From Streptomyces marianii (lineage in GTDB: Bacteria; Actinomycetota; Actinomycetes; Streptomycetales; Streptomycetaceae), in assembly GCF_005795905.1 (NCBI RefSeq), contig NZ_VAWE01000001.1, positions 2,266,501-2,330,500 of the forward strand: 64,000 nucleotides of DNA, read 5' to 3'. The first letter of the stretch is position 1. Each line of letters begins with the position of its first letter. The translations under genes were made by a program, and so were the position numbers. Positions 42,013-51,679 of this stretch are shown here, piece after piece. The notes beneath the pieces are model-generated. The model had not been told where the DNA came from and did no database searches. It saw only the letters and a list, made by a program, of their open reading frames with translations.

Positions 42013-42522
42013 GTGGGACTCGTCTCCTCTCTGTCGGTGGCCGCTACGGCGGACCTGACGAGCGCGCTGGACCTGGCGACCGGCACGGTGCCGCTCCAGG
42101 TCCGGCACGCCGTCAACCTCTCCTCCGGCACCGGCGCCGGGCAGGCCGACAAGGTGTTCTCCGACCGGCGCACCCTCGCCGCGTCGGCGACGGAGGATCT
42201 CGACCTCGCGGGCGTCCTGCTGGACGCCTTCGGGGCCGCGATTACCTTCGCCCGCATCAAGGGCCTGATCATCAAGGCCGCCGTCGGGAACACGAACAAC
42301 GTCGTCGTCGGCGCCGCAGCCACGAACACGTGGGCCACGCTCCTCGGAGCCACCCACACGATCACGCTGCGCCCCGGCGCCGCCCTGTGCGTCATGGCCG
42401 ACGCCACGGACGCCACCGGCTACGCCGTGACCGCCGGCTCCGGTGACCTGCTGAAGGTCGCCAACTCGGGTGCCGGCACGTCGGTGACGTACGACATCGT
42501 CCTCATCGGCGCGAGCGCGTAA
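42013..42522 (+). CDS. Virion protein, beta-rich
   Basis: A 169-residue protein beginning VGLVSSLSVAATADLTSALD. It contains LIIKAAVGNTNNVVVGAAAT and HTITLRPGAALCVMADATD, a pattern shared with head-decoration or tail-surface proteins of actinophages. Function by context only. Confidence 0.7.
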   Translation: MGLVSSLSVAATADLTSALDLATGTVPLQVRHAVNLSSGTGAGQADKVFSDRRTLAASATEDLDLAGVLLDAFGAAITFARIKGLIIKAAVGNTNNVVVGAAATNTWATLLGATHTITLRPGAALCVMADATDATGYAVTAGSGDLLKVANSGAGTSVTYDIVLIGASA

Positions 42523-42536
42523 GGGGGTGCTGCCTG

Positions 42537-42941
42537 GTGGGCAGGGTCTACGCCACCACAGAGCAGTACGAGGCGTTCACCGGGCAGCCCGCCCCCGCGA
42601 ACATCGCCCGGCTACTCGCCCGGGCTTCGCGGCTCGTGGATCGGGAGATGATCGCCGCGATCTACGACACGGACTCGGCCGGGTTCCCGTCCGACACGGA
42701 CGTCCGGGACGCGTTCCGGGACGCGGTGTCGGCGCAGGCGGGCGAGTGGGCGAAGCGGGACGCGGCGGCCGCCGGGGACAGTGACGACCCGACGGCCAGC
42801 CCGTGGACGTCGGTCAGCGCCGGGGGGCTGTCGTTCTCGCGGCAGTCCGCGCCGGTGGCGACCGCCGACGACACCGACCTGACCCCGGAGGCGAGGGAGA
42901 TCCTCGAATCCCTCGCGCTGGAGGGGGTGATCCTGTCGTGA
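42537..42941 (+). CDS. Head-tail connector (adaptor) protein
   Basis: A 134-residue protein. The pattern YATTEQYEAFTGQPAPANIA, ARLLARASRLVDREMIAAIY and a C-terminal LTPEAREILESLALEGV is typical of the gp6/gp15-type adaptors that dock under the portal. Followed by stopper and tail-completion genes in the usual order. Confidence 0.8.
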   Translation: MGRVYATTEQYEAFTGQPAPANIARLLARASRLVDREMIAAIYDTDSAGFPSDTDVRDAFRDAVSAQAGEWAKRDAAAAGDSDDPTASPWTSVSAGGLSFSRQSAPVATADDTDLTPEAREILESLALEGVILS

Positions 42942-43252
42942 CCCTCCCGGGGTTCCTGCGGCAGCACACGGTCACGGTGGAGCCGCTCCTCGGCACCAGC
43001 CCCACGGGCACCGTGTACGGGGCGCCGGTGGAGGTCCGCGGACTGCTGCGGCAGTCCACGCGCCTGGTACGGAACCCGGCGGGCGAAGAGGTCACGTCCT
43101 CCAGCACGTTCTACGCGCCGCTGGACACGGTGGCGCCGGCCCGCTCACGGGTGACCCTGCCCGGCGGCCGGACCACCACCGTGATCGCGTCGGTGCCGCA
43201 GGACGGCGGGAAACTTCCCGTCCCGTCGCATCTGGAGGTGCAGCTCCAGTGA
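42938..43252 (+). CDS. Head-tail stopper-like protein
   Basis: A 104-residue beta-rich protein (HTVTVEPLLGTSPTGTVYGA, TTTVIASVPQDGGKLPVPSH). GTG start overlaps the adaptor stop. Identity inferred from size and position. Confidence 0.7.
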   Translation: MTLPGFLRQHTVTVEPLLGTSPTGTVYGAPVEVRGLLRQSTRLVRNPAGEEVTSSSTFYAPLDTVAPARSRVTLPGGRTTTVIASVPQDGGKLPVPSHLEVQLQ

Positions 43253-43599
43253 CGCAGTACGCGCGCATGTCGTGGACGGGGCAGCGTCTGTGGACCGGCC
43301 GGGGCCGGCGCGCGGCGTCGAAGGGGCTTCAGAAGGCGTTGGAGCACACCCTCGGGGTCGCGAACCGGCTGGTGCCGTTGGAGGAGGGCACCCTCGAACG
43401 CTCCGGCCGGGTGAACGTGGACGGCCTGAACGGGGCGATCTCGTACGACGCAGTGTACGCCGTCCGTCAGCACGAAGAGCTGACGTGGCGACACCTGCCG
43501 GGCCGCCAGGCGAAGTACCTGGAGCAGCCCATGAACACGGAGCGGGACACCATGCTCCGCCTGATGCACGTCTCGCTGCGGGACTGGCTCCGCGGCTGA
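43249..43599 (+). CDS. HK97 gp10-type tail-completion/head-tail joining protein
   Basis: A 116-residue protein with LQKALEHTLGVANRLVPLEE followed by GTLERSGRV and YAVRQHEELTWRHLPGRQAK. The phrase 'VP...EGTLERSG...YA..QHE' is characteristic of gp10-type minor capsid/tail completion proteins. Confidence 0.82.
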   Translation: MTQYARMSWTGQRLWTGRGRRAASKGLQKALEHTLGVANRLVPLEEGTLERSGRVNVDGLNGAISYDAVYAVRQHEELTWRHLPGRQAKYLEQPMNTERDTMLRLMHVSLRDWLRG

Positions 43600-43608
43600 C
43601 CCAGGGGG

Positions 43609-44052
43609 GTGACCGTGGCTCACACGCGCGCCCTCCTCGAAGGGCTGGCGGGGCTCCTCGCGGACGCGGGGCTCGGGGTGTACCGACCGAACCCCGGAGA
43701 GGTCTACGCGGCCGATGAGACGGCACTCGGGTTCGGCGCCATGCCGGACAGCCCGGACCGGGTGATCTGGCTCAACACCTACCCGGTGGAAGACACCGAC
43801 CAGCCGGACGCGATCACGGGCGTCCAGTTCCGCATCCGCGTCGGACCGGATCCGCTCGAAGCGGGCGACATCGCCGACGCCGTGTTCGCCCAGCTCCACA
43901 ACCGGCAGGCCCTCACCTTCGGCTCCCTGCGCGTGGGCCTGATCTGGCGCCAGTCGCAAGCCCTGATGGGGCAGGACGCGACCGGCCGCGAGGAGCTCAC
44001 CGCCAACTACTACGCCCGGACCGTCAGGCCGGCGCCGTACCTGAACGACTAG
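43609..44052 (+). CDS. Tail terminator-like protein
   Basis: A 147-residue protein (LEGLAGLLADAGLGVYRPNP, VIWLNTYPVEDTDQPDAITG, FRIRVGPDPLEAGDIADAVF). Size, fold pattern and place just upstream of the tail tube match tail terminators, which cap the tail tube. Confidence 0.78.
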   Translation: MTVAHTRALLEGLAGLLADAGLGVYRPNPGEVYAADETALGFGAMPDSPDRVIWLNTYPVEDTDQPDAITGVQFRIRVGPDPLEAGDIADAVFAQLHNRQALTFGSLRVGLIWRQSQALMGQDATGREELTANYYARTVRPAPYLND

Positions 44053-44064
44053 GAGGACCGCGTC

Positions 44065-44535
44065 ATGTCGACGCCGACCGAGACCGCGCTGGCCCGCCGC
44101 TGGCGGATGGACGTCAACATGGGCGCGTCCGGCTCCCCGGACTGGCAACTGTGCCCGGCGATCACCGAGTTCCAGTGGACCGCCGACCCGAACCACGAAG
44201 ACGACACCACGTACGACTCCGACGGGTGGAAGACCAACGTCAAGACGGCGCAGGAGTGGGAGGTCGAAGCGACGTTCAACCGCAAGGCGTCGCCGGACTC
44301 CACGACCTACAGCCCGGTGCACGAGAAGCTGCGCGCGGCGTTCCTCGCCTACGGGGAGGACTCTCGTGTCGGGATCCGCTTCTACGACCGCAACGGCCTG
44401 CCGGAGGCGTACTCGGGTGACGTCCTCGTGGCGTGGGAGCCGCAGGGCGGCGAGTACACCGACTTGGACCAGGTGCAGGTGACGCTCACCGGCACGGGTC
44501 CGCTCACGTCGATCACGAACCCGGTGACGCCCTGA
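44065..44535 (+). CDS. Major tail (tube) protein
   Basis: A 156-residue protein with WRMDVNMGASGSPDWQLCPA, ITEFQWTADPNHEDDTTYDS and DQVQVTLTGTGPLTSITNP, the arrangement of siphovirus tail-tube subunits. Next come the chaperone genes and the tape measure. Confidence 0.88.
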   Translation: MSTPTETALARRWRMDVNMGASGSPDWQLCPAITEFQWTADPNHEDDTTYDSDGWKTNVKTAQEWEVEATFNRKASPDSTTYSPVHEKLRAAFLAYGEDSRVGIRFYDRNGLPEAYSGDVLVAWEPQGGEYTDLDQVQVTLTGTGPLTSITNPVTP

Positions 44536-45032
44536 TGGCCGGTTTCAAGGTCCTGGACGAGTTCCTCGGAGACTCCCTCGACCTGCCCGTCCGGTGCAAC
44601 GACGGCGAGATCCGCACCTTCCACATCCCCGCCCCCTCCGCCGAGGACGGGCTCCGCGTGGAGGCCCTGATGGAGCTCGGGATCCGCATGGCCGCGGAGG
44701 GCGCCGACCCGGACACCGAGGTCCTGGACGACGCTCAGGAACTGGACCTGTACCGGACCGTTCTCGGGCCCGCCTACGACGACGCGATCAAGTTCCTCAA
44801 CTCCGCGCGGTTCAAGGTCCTCGCGCTGACCGCGATGCTGTGGATCACGCAGGGCCTCGACGCCGCCGAAGCCTGCTGGAACGCGGGCGGCGTCCCTTCT
44901 CAGGCAGCCCCGAACCGGGAGCAGCGCCGCGCCTCATCCCGTGCGGCGAAATCGACCCGGTCACGGGGCTCGCAGAGTGGTACGAGTACCCCGCCGGCTA
45001 CAAGCCGCGCCCGAAAGGCCGCACAGACCTGA
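44535..45032 (+). CDS. Tail assembly chaperone G
   Basis: A 165-residue protein (LDEFLGDSLDLPVRCNDGEI, FNSARF-like DDAIKFLNSARFKVLALTAM, LWITQGLDAAEACW). The last 40 residues in this frame are Ser/Arg-rich and may represent the unshifted product. Together with the -1 frame downstream it is the classical G / G-T pair between tube and tape measure genes. Confidence 0.85.
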   Translation: MAGFKVLDEFLGDSLDLPVRCNDGEIRTFHIPAPSAEDGLRVEALMELGIRMAAEGADPDTEVLDDAQELDLYRTVLGPAYDDAIKFLNSARFKVLALTAMLWITQGLDAAEACWNAGGVPSQAAPNREQRRASSRAAKSTRSRGSQSGTSTPPATSRARKAAQT

Positions 45033-45244
45033 CGTGGGGGCTCCTCCTCGATGAGTGGGCGCTCATCGAGGCGGACCTCCACGAGGTGTACGGCGTCGAC
45101 CTGTCTACGCCGGGCCTGCTCCAGACGCGGTCGTGGCGGTGGTTGCGGATCCGCATTCTCGGGTTGCTCTCCACGGAGTGCCGTCTGTCGCGGCACTTCG
45201 CACCCCCTGAACCGAAGCAACCGAAGCGGAAGGGGGGCCGGTAG
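44535..45244 (+). CDS. Tail assembly chaperone G-T, by -1 ribosomal frameshift (site not fixed)
   Basis: The -1 frame is open from 44594 to the stop at 45242-45244. It encodes a T domain with EIDPVTGLAEWYEYPAGYKP, TWGLLLDEWALIEADLHEVY and RTRSW-like TRSWRWLRIRILGLLSTE. It has no start of its own in a sensible place, so it is expected as a C-terminal extension of G. The slip should occur roughly between 44870 and 44940. I find no canonical X-XXY-YYZ heptamer there; GTCCCTTC and GCCCCGAAC are the nearest C-rich sites. The T stop overlaps the tape measure start. Confidence 0.75.
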
Positions 45245-47511
45245 TGGCGCTCAACATCGGCGACCTGTACGCCACCATCCGCGCGGACGACCGGGGATTC
45301 CGGAGCGGCCTGAACGAGGCGCAGCTCCGGCTCGCCGGGTTCACGCGCATGGCAGACGGCCGACTCCGCGACATGCACGGCCGGTTCGTATCACAGTCGG
45401 ACGCCATGGCCCGCACGATCGGCGCCCGCTTCGCCGCCGCGGCGCGGACGGCCGGGCAAGCGCTCCTCACGGCGGGGCAGGCGGCGGCGAAGTTCGGGGC
45501 GGCGCTCGGGGTGGGCGTGCCCGCGGCGACGGCGATGCTGACCGCGCTCGGGGGTCTTGCTGCGGGGGCGGTCGCCGCGGGGGTGGCGTTCGGGGCGTTC
45601 AAGGCCGCCGCACAGCCGCAGCTCGAATCGGTCACGGAGGCGACGGAGGCCGCCGAAGCTGCCGAAGAGGCCCACGAAAAAGTCCTCCTCAAGAAGCAGC
45701 TCGCCGCGAAGCTCGCAGCCAAGGGCGGCGACAAGTACAAGCAGGCGCTCAGGGACGTGGAGTCGGCGCAGCGGGCCGCTACGGAGGCCGACGCGGCGGC
45801 GAAGACGGCGATGGAGGGGCTGCCTCCGGCGACGCAGCAGACGGCGAAGGCGTTCGCGGGTCTGAAGAGCGACTACGAGTCGTGGTCCGACAGTCTCGCG
45901 TCTACGACGATGCCGGTGTTCACCAAGGGCATTGGGGTCCTGCGGGATCTGCTGCCGCAGCTCACCCCGTTCGTGAAGGCCGCAGCCAGCGCGTTCTCCG
46001 ACCTGCTCGACCGGATCGCCGTGGGGGTGAAGTCGGCCCGCTTCAAGGAGTGGGCGGCGGACATGTCCGCGGCGGCCGGCCCGGCGCTGCGGAACTTCCT
46101 GACCGCGATCGGGAACTTCGCGCGCGGGTTCGGCTCCCTGATGCAAGCCTTCCTGCCGCAGTCGGCGGCCGTCACCGGCGGACTCGTGTCCATGTCGGCG
46201 GCGTTCGCGGACTGGGCCGGGTCGCTGAAGGGCTCGGAAGGGTTCGCCGAGTTCGTCGCGCTCGCACGCGAGGGCGGGTCGACGCTCGGGCTCCTCGGCT
46301 CCGCTGCGGTGGATCTGCTGGTGGCACTGGCGCCGCTGATCGGCACCACGGCGGTGATCGCGAAGGCCCTCGCGCAGGTCATCAACAACACCCCGACGCC
46401 CGTACTGACCGCGCTGGCCACGGTGATTGCGAGCGTCGCCATCGGCATGAAGTTGTACGCCGCGGGCGCGGCGGTGGTGGCCGTGGCGAACCGGGTCATC
46501 GCCTCGTCGGCGTGGACGGCGGTGGCCGGGTGGATGCGGATGATGGCCGTCGGGCTGATGACGTACGTGCGGATCGGCGCGGCTGCGGTCGCGTCGGCGG
46601 CGACGACGGCGGCGGCGTGGGTCGGTTCTGCGCTGGTGTCGATCGGTACGTGGGTGGCGGCCGTGGTGCGGGCTGCGGTCATGGCGGTGGGGCAGTTCGC
46701 GCTCATGGCCGCGCGGGCGGTTGTGTGGGCGGCGACGATGGCCGCTCAGTGGCTGATCGCGATGGGCCCGATCGGCTGGATCATCGCTGCGGTGATCGGC
46801 CTGACGGCGCTGATCGTCGCCAACTGGGACAAGATCAAGGAGTGGACCGGTAAGGCGTGGGACTGGGTCTGGTCGAAGATCCGGGGCGTCGGCCAGATGA
46901 TCGTGAACTTCATCGCGAACATCCCCCTGGTCCGGTTCTTCATCCAACACTGGGACCGCATCAAGTCCGGCGTGGTCAGCCGCACCATGGGCCTGCTCTC
47001 CTACATCCGCAGCCTCCCCGGCAAGATCATATCCGGGCTCGGGAACCTCGGCTCGCTGCTGGTCGACAAGGGCAAGGACGTCATCCGCGGCCTGTGGAAC
47101 GGCATCAAGAGCATGGGCGGCTGGCTGAAGTCAGCCCTGATCGGATTCGCGAAGAGCATGATCCCAGGCCCGATCGCGTCCGCACTCGGCATCAGCAGCC
47201 CCTCCAAGCTCATGGCTCGCGAGGTCGGCCGCTGGATCCCGCCCGGTATCGCGATGGGCGCCGAGAAGAACGCAGGCGTGCTGGACCGCACCATGGCCAA
47301 CCTCGTCACTCCGCCTCGCGTCGGGGCGATGGCGGGCGGGGCTTCGCTCGGCGCGGGCATGACGGGCGGCGGCCGGGCCGCACGACAACAGGTCATCGTC
47401 ATCCGCGGCGACGGCAGCGCGCGGGCTGACTTCATCCTCGGTGAGCTCGCGCACGCCGTGAACAAGCGCGGCGGGGACGTACAGCTGGCCGTGACCGGCC
47501 GAAGGGGGTAA
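45244..47511 (+). CDS. Tape measure protein
   Basis: A 755-residue protein that sets tail length. N-terminal IGDLYATIRADDRGFRSGLN, coiled-coil stretches (TEATEAAEAAEEAHEKVLLK), several long hydrophobic segments (LALIGTTAVIAKALAQVI-like and GPIGWIIAAVIGLTALIVAN), the WDKIKEWTGKAWDWVW motif and GISSPSKLMAREVGRWIPPG near the C-terminus. All are hallmarks of actinophage tape measures. The length would suit a tail of roughly 110 nm, at the usual 0.15 nm per residue. Confidence 0.95.
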   Translation: MALNIGDLYATIRADDRGFRSGLNEAQLRLAGFTRMADGRLRDMHGRFVSQSDAMARTIGARFAAAARTAGQALLTAGQAAAKFGAALGVGVPAATAMLTALGGLAAGAVAAGVAFGAFKAAAQPQLESVTEATEAAEAAEEAHEKVLLKKQLAAKLAAKGGDKYKQALRDVESAQRAATEADAAAKTAMEGLPPATQQTAKAFAGLKSDYESWSDSLASTTMPVFTKGIGVLRDLLPQLTPFVKAAASAFSDLLDRIAVGVKSARFKEWAADMSAAAGPALRNFLTAIGNFARGFGSLMQAFLPQSAAVTGGLVSMSAAFADWAGSLKGSEGFAEFVALAREGGSTLGLLGSAAVDLLVALAPLIGTTAVIAKALAQVINNTPTPVLTALATVIASVAIGMKLYAAGAAVVAVANRVIASSAWTAVAGWMRMMAVGLMTYVRIGAAAVASAATTAAAWVGSALVSIGTWVAAVVRAAVMAVGQFALMAARAVVWAATMAAQWLIAMGPIGWIIAAVIGLTALIVANWDKIKEWTGKAWDWVWSKIRGVGQMIVNFIANIPLVRFFIQHWDRIKSGVVSRTMGLLSYIRSLPGKIISGLGNLGSLLVDKGKDVIRGLWNGIKSMGGWLKSALIGFAKSMIPGPIASALGISSPSKLMAREVGRWIPPGIAMGAEKNAGVLDRTMANLVTPPRVGAMAGGASLGAGMTGGGRAARQQVIVIRGDGSARADFILGELAHAVNKRGGDVQLAVTGRRG

Positions 47512-47514
47512 CCG

Positions 47515-50500
47515 GTGGCGATTCCTGACAGCCCGCTCGGGACGCGGGTGGAGCTCCAGATCGGCGGCACGATGGAGAACGTCACCGCTGACGCTCTCAC
47601 CCGCGACCCGATCACCATCAGCCGCGGCCGCCGTGACGGGAACTCCCGGTGCGACGTGTCGCGGGCGACGGCGTCGTTCAAGAACCGCGACGGGAAGTAC
47701 AGCCCGCGGAACCCGCGCGGGCCGTGGTACGGGCAGTTCGGCCGCAACACGGAGATGCGGGTATCGGTGCAGGGCCCGGAGTCCTACCTCGCGCTGACCG
47801 GCGCCGTCGCGGACATCGCCTCCACCCCGGACACCGGAGCGCTGGACATCACCGGCGACATTGAAGTCCGGGTGGAGGCCACGGCCGATTGGTGGGCCTC
47901 GACGCCTCAGGTGCTGATCGGGAAATGGGGTACGGACGGAAACCGTAGCTGGATGATGCGCGTTTTCAACGGGCAGTTGGGGTGGTTCCACACCCCGGAC
48001 GGCACCGCCGCCAGCCAGCGGTTCGCGACGTGGGTCCTGCCCGGCCTGCCTCGCCGTGCTGCTCTGCGGGTCACCGTGGACGTCGACAACGGGTCGGGGG
48101 GCTGGTCGCCGTCGCTGTACTGGGCGGAGAGCCTCGACGGGCCGTGGACGCTCGTCGCCGCCCTCGTCGGGTCCGCGCCGACCACCTCGATCTACAACAG
48201 CACCGCGCCGCTGTCGCTGGCGCCGGAGGACCCGACGACGACCCCGCCGCGGGTGCCGCTGCGGGGCCGCGTGCACCGGGCGGAGGTCCGCTCCGGGATC
48301 GGCGGCACGGTCGTCGCTAACCCGGACTTCCGCAGCAAGGCCGAGGGCACCACCAGCTTCGCCGACGGCGCGGGCCGCACCTGGACCACGGCTGGCGCGG
48401 CGGAGGTGTCCGACCGGGAGTACCGGATGGTGGGCGAGGTCCCCACGTGGGAACCGAAGTGGGGCCCGAGCGGCCGGGACGTGTGGACGCCCGTGGAGGC
48501 GTCCGGCATTCAGCGCCGGTTGGGGCAGGGGCAGAAGCCGCTCGCGAGCACGCTGCGCCGCCGGGTGCCGGCGGGCGGGCCGCTCGCGTACTGGCCGATG
48601 GAGGAGGGCCGGGACGCCACGCAGGCGTACAGCGCCGTCCCCGACGTCCCCGCGCTGACCGTGTCCGGGTTCGACTTCGAGGGAGACGACTCCCTCGGCG
48701 GCTCCGCAGCGCTCCCGAAACTGCGTAACCCGGCGCAGATGCGGGGCTCGGTGCCGCGGAGCAGCGCAGCCGGCTGGCACGCCGAAATGGTGTACTTCCT
48801 GCCGACGATGCCCGCCTCCCAGACCGAGATCCTGCGGGTGGACGTGGCCGGGTCCACGATGAGCACGGCCGTCGTCTACGCCTCCACCGCGGGCATCCGC
48901 ATCGAAGCCCGCAACGGCGGAGACGTCCTCGCGTTCTTCCTGCACACCAACCCGGGCGCGATCGCTGATTTCGCCGGGGTGTGGAACCGGCTGCAGCTGT
49001 ACGTCAGCGACGCCGGGGGCGGACAAACCAACGTATGCGCGCGGTGGCTGGACACCAGCGCCGGGGGCGGGAGCTGGACGTCGGCGACGCTCATCACCGG
49101 CGCGCGGGGTGCGGCGGTCGGCGTCGCCGGGACGTGGGGCGCGGCGACGGAGGGCATGGCCATCGGGCATCTGGCCGTGTTCGACGTGGGGGGCTCGGGC
49201 CTCACCCCGGGGGTGTCGATCTACGGCGGCGCGGACGATGGTTTCGCCGGGGAGTTCGCCCTGGACCGCCTGAACCGGCTGTCCAACGAGGAGTCCGCGA
49301 CCATCGATCTGACGTGGGTCGACGGCGACCCGGCGAGCCCGAGCGAGGCCATGGGCCCGCAGCGCCCGGTGGAGCTGCTGGATCTGCTGTACCAGTGCGC
49401 GGAGACCGACGGCGGGATCCTGTACGAGCGGCGAGACCGGATCGGCATGGCCTACCGGGACCGCACCAGCCTCTACAACCAGGCCGCGGTGCTCGCCCTG
49501 GACTACGCGGCGGGGGAGGTCGCGCCGCCGCTGGAGCCGGTGGAGGACGACCAGGACCTCCGCAACGACATCACCCGCACTCGCGAGGGCGGGAGCTCGG
49601 CGCGGGTGGTGCTGGAGTCCGGGCCGTTGTCGGTGCAGCCGCCTCCGGCCGGTGTCGGCGTGTACGACGATGCCCAGTCTCGTTCGCTGGCGCTGGACTC
49701 ACAGGCTATTCAGATCGCCGGGTGGGATCTGCACGTGGGCACGTGGGACGAGGCCCGCTATCGGGCGGTGACGGTGCGCCTGCACAAGGCCCCGCATCTG
49801 ATCCCGGACGTGTTGGCGCTGGACATCGGCGACAAGCTCGTGATCGAGAATCCGCCGGAGTGGCTGCCGCCCGGGCCGATCGAGCTCATCGTCCAGGGCA
49901 CGACGGAGACGTTGGGGCTGCGGACGTGGACCATCACGTTCCTGTGCACCCCGGCCGGCCCGTGGAACGTCGCGGTCCTTGAAGACCCGGTGTTGGGGCG
50001 ACTGGACACGGACGGGTCGGAGCTGACGGCGGCCGTCAGCTCGTCAGACACGGTGTGGACGGTGCTGGCGACAGATGGGCCGACGTGGACCCGGGATCCG
50101 GCCGAAACGCCGTTCGCCGTCGTGGCCGGAGGTGAACTGGTCACGGTCACCGCGATCACCGGCGCGGCGGAGGACGACTTCAGCGCGGCCCAGACCGACT
50201 CGTGGGGCACCGCGGATGTGGGCGGTGCCTGGGGGCTTGGCGGGGGCACGGTGCCTGGGGATTATGACGTGGTCTCGGGGCGGGGCACGCACACCCTCGG
50301 CAGCGTCAACGTCAGCCGCAGGTCGTTCCTCACGCAGACGGTCACCGACACGGACGCACAGGTCGATATGCAGACGTCGGCTCTGGCGACCGGGGCGGGG
50401 ATCACGGGCAGCATCGTGACCCGCTACCTCGATTCGGACAATCTGTATGCGGCCCGGTTGGCGTTCAACACGGATCAGACGATCACGCTCAGTCTGCGGA

Positions 50501-50877
50501 AGCGGGTGGGCGGGACGGAGACCCAGTTGACCGCGGTCACGGTCCCGCTGACACACGCCGCGAACACCGATGTGCGGCTGCGTTTCCGGGTGTTCGGGTC
50601 GCTTCTCCAAGCGAAGGCATGGGCACCGTCGGCGCCGGAGCCTGCGTCCTGGCAGGCCACGGCAACGGATACGGACATTTCCACGTCGGCGCTGATCGGC
50701 CTGCGGTCGATCCTGATCAGCGGAAACGCCAACAGCAGTCCCCTGGTCCGTTACGACAATTTCGTACTGCTCAACCCCACCAGGTGGACGGTGACCCGCT
50801 CCGTCACCGGGGTCTTCAAATCTCATGCCAGCGGAACCCCTGTGTCCCTGGCTCAGCCGATGCGCCTCGCACTCTGA
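47515..50877 (+). CDS. Large minor tail protein with carbohydrate-binding-like domains
   Basis: A 1120-residue tail-tip protein. The N-terminal part (ALTRDPITISRGRRDGNSRC, ATASFKNRDGKYSPRNPRGP) is of the kind seen in baseplate-hub proteins of actinophages. Two or three beta-sandwich modules follow that look like LamG/concanavalin-type binding domains (around residues 95-250, 400-560 and 930-1090, with W-x-F and GxWN motifs). Between them lies a phage-tail structural part (LDRLNRLSNEESATIDLTWV). Likely receptor-binding and host-range determinant. Confidence 0.85.
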   Translation: MAIPDSPLGTRVELQIGGTMENVTADALTRDPITISRGRRDGNSRCDVSRATASFKNRDGKYSPRNPRGPWYGQFGRNTEMRVSVQGPESYLALTGAVADIASTPDTGALDITGDIEVRVEATADWWASTPQVLIGKWGTDGNRSWMMRVFNGQLGWFHTPDGTAASQRFATWVLPGLPRRAALRVTVDVDNGSGGWSPSLYWAESLDGPWTLVAALVGSAPTTSIYNSTAPLSLAPEDPTTTPPRVPLRGRVHRAEVRSGIGGTVVANPDFRSKAEGTTSFADGAGRTWTTAGAAEVSDREYRMVGEVPTWEPKWGPSGRDVWTPVEASGIQRRLGQGQKPLASTLRRRVPAGGPLAYWPMEEGRDATQAYSAVPDVPALTVSGFDFEGDDSLGGSAALPKLRNPAQMRGSVPRSSAAGWHAEMVYFLPTMPASQTEILRVDVAGSTMSTAVVYASTAGIRIEARNGGDVLAFFLHTNPGAIADFAGVWNRLQLYVSDAGGGQTNVCARWLDTSAGGGSWTSATLITGARGAAVGVAGTWGAATEGMAIGHLAVFDVGGSGLTPGVSIYGGADDGFAGEFALDRLNRLSNEESATIDLTWVDGDPASPSEAMGPQRPVELLDLLYQCAETDGGILYERRDRIGMAYRDRTSLYNQAAVLALDYAAGEVAPPLEPVEDDQDLRNDITRTREGGSSARVVLESGPLSVQPPPAGVGVYDDAQSRSLALDSQAIQIAGWDLHVGTWDEARYRAVTVRLHKAPHLIPDVLALDIGDKLVIENPPEWLPPGPIELIVQGTTETLGLRTWTITFLCTPAGPWNVAVLEDPVLGRLDTDGSELTAAVSSSDTVWTVLATDGPTWTRDPAETPFAVVAGGELVTVTAITGAAEDDFSAAQTDSWGTADVGGAWGLGGGTVPGDYDVVSGRGTHTLGSVNVSRRSFLTQTVTDTDAQVDMQTSALATGAGITGSIVTRYLDSDNLYAARLAFNTDQTITLSLRKRVGGTETQLTAVTVPLTHAANTDVRLRFRVFGSLLQAKAWAPSAPEPASWQATATDTDISTSALIGLRSILISGNANSSPLVRYDNFVLLNPTRWTVTRSVTGVFKSHASGTPVSLAQPMRLAL

Positions 50878-50889
50878 GAGGGGGACGCC

Positions 50890-51339
50890 GTGCCGTTCTA
50901 CGCAGGGCAGACCGTGACCGCAGGGCAGATGGACCGTGTCCAGCCCACGCCATACGAAGGGGCAGCCAGTGGCGCGCTGACGTCGACGACCACCACCTAT
51001 GCAGACATCCCCGGGGCCACCGTGACGCTGACGACGAAGGCCGCGAACGCCACCTACGTCGCGGAGGCGACGCTCGACGCGAACGTAGTCGGCACGAGCC
51101 CGACCATCCTCATGGTGGGCCGGCTGATGGTGGACGGAGTGGCCGATACCGGCTTGGCCATCAAGGGGATGGTGGTCGCGGACCGGGCCACGATCTCCGG
51201 CCGCTGGAAAGGCACCCTCGCGGCTGCGGGCAGCCACACGCTGAAGCTTCAGGGGGCGCTCACGTCTGCGCTCGGCTCCGGCGGGGTGTGGCAGCAGACA
51301 GACACGAAGCTTCAAGTGACGATCACGGAGGTTGTGTAA
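50890..51339 (+). CDS. Minor tail protein
   Basis: A 149-residue beta-rich protein starting VPFYAGQTVTAGQMDRVQPT, a start shared by many tail-associated proteins of streptomycete phages. ADRATISGRWKGTLAAAGSH lies in the second half. Likely peripheral fibre. Confidence 0.75.
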   Translation: MPFYAGQTVTAGQMDRVQPTPYEGAASGALTSTTTTYADIPGATVTLTTKAANATYVAEATLDANVVGTSPTILMVGRLMVDGVADTGLAIKGMVVADRATISGRWKGTLAAAGSHTLKLQGALTSALGSGGVWQQTDTKLQVTITEVV

Positions 51340-51609
51340 ATGACGCTGGTCATGCCGCGCGTGGAGTCGACGGTGTACGACGGCACGAACGGCCAGGCGC
51401 TGGCCTCGGAGTGGCTGGAGGACGCCACCCTGGTCAGCGACGACAGCGAGACGCTCGTCATCGACACCTCCGGCTGGCCGGACCCCGTCCGCCGGGAGAT
51501 CCCCCGCGGCTGGTACGTCCTGCGGCACTACGGGCGGATCTTCAAGGAGGCTCTGCCGCCGGAGGAGTACGCCGTGCGGTGGGCTGAGGTCCCGGACCCT
51601 GCGCCCTGA
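51340..51609 (+). CDS. Small tail-associated protein
   Basis: An 89-residue protein (SDDSETLVIDTSGWPDPVRR, GWYVLRHYGRIFKEALPPEE). It starts directly after the previous stop, between tail fibre and lysis genes. Function unknown. Confidence 0.7.
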   Translation: MTLVMPRVESTVYDGTNGQALASEWLEDATLVSDDSETLVIDTSGWPDPVRREIPRGWYVLRHYGRIFKEALPPEEYAVRWAEVPDPAP

Positions 51610-51630
51610 CCCTGCCCGCCTTCCCCTCTC

Positions 51631-51660
51631 GCCCCGCGCCGACCCGGCCGGGGCCTTTCT
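51631..51660 (+). terminator. Weak terminator before the lysis genes
   Basis: GCCCCG (51631-51636) and CGGGGC (51649-51654) followed by CTTTCT. Confidence 0.55.
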
Positions 51661-51679
51661 CATGTCTGGAGGCCCCACG

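Noticed and set aside
45051..46853. 600-codon forward frame inside the tape measure gene
   Set aside because: It is an out-of-frame shadow of the tape measure gene, rich in Arg and Gly, with no start signal.
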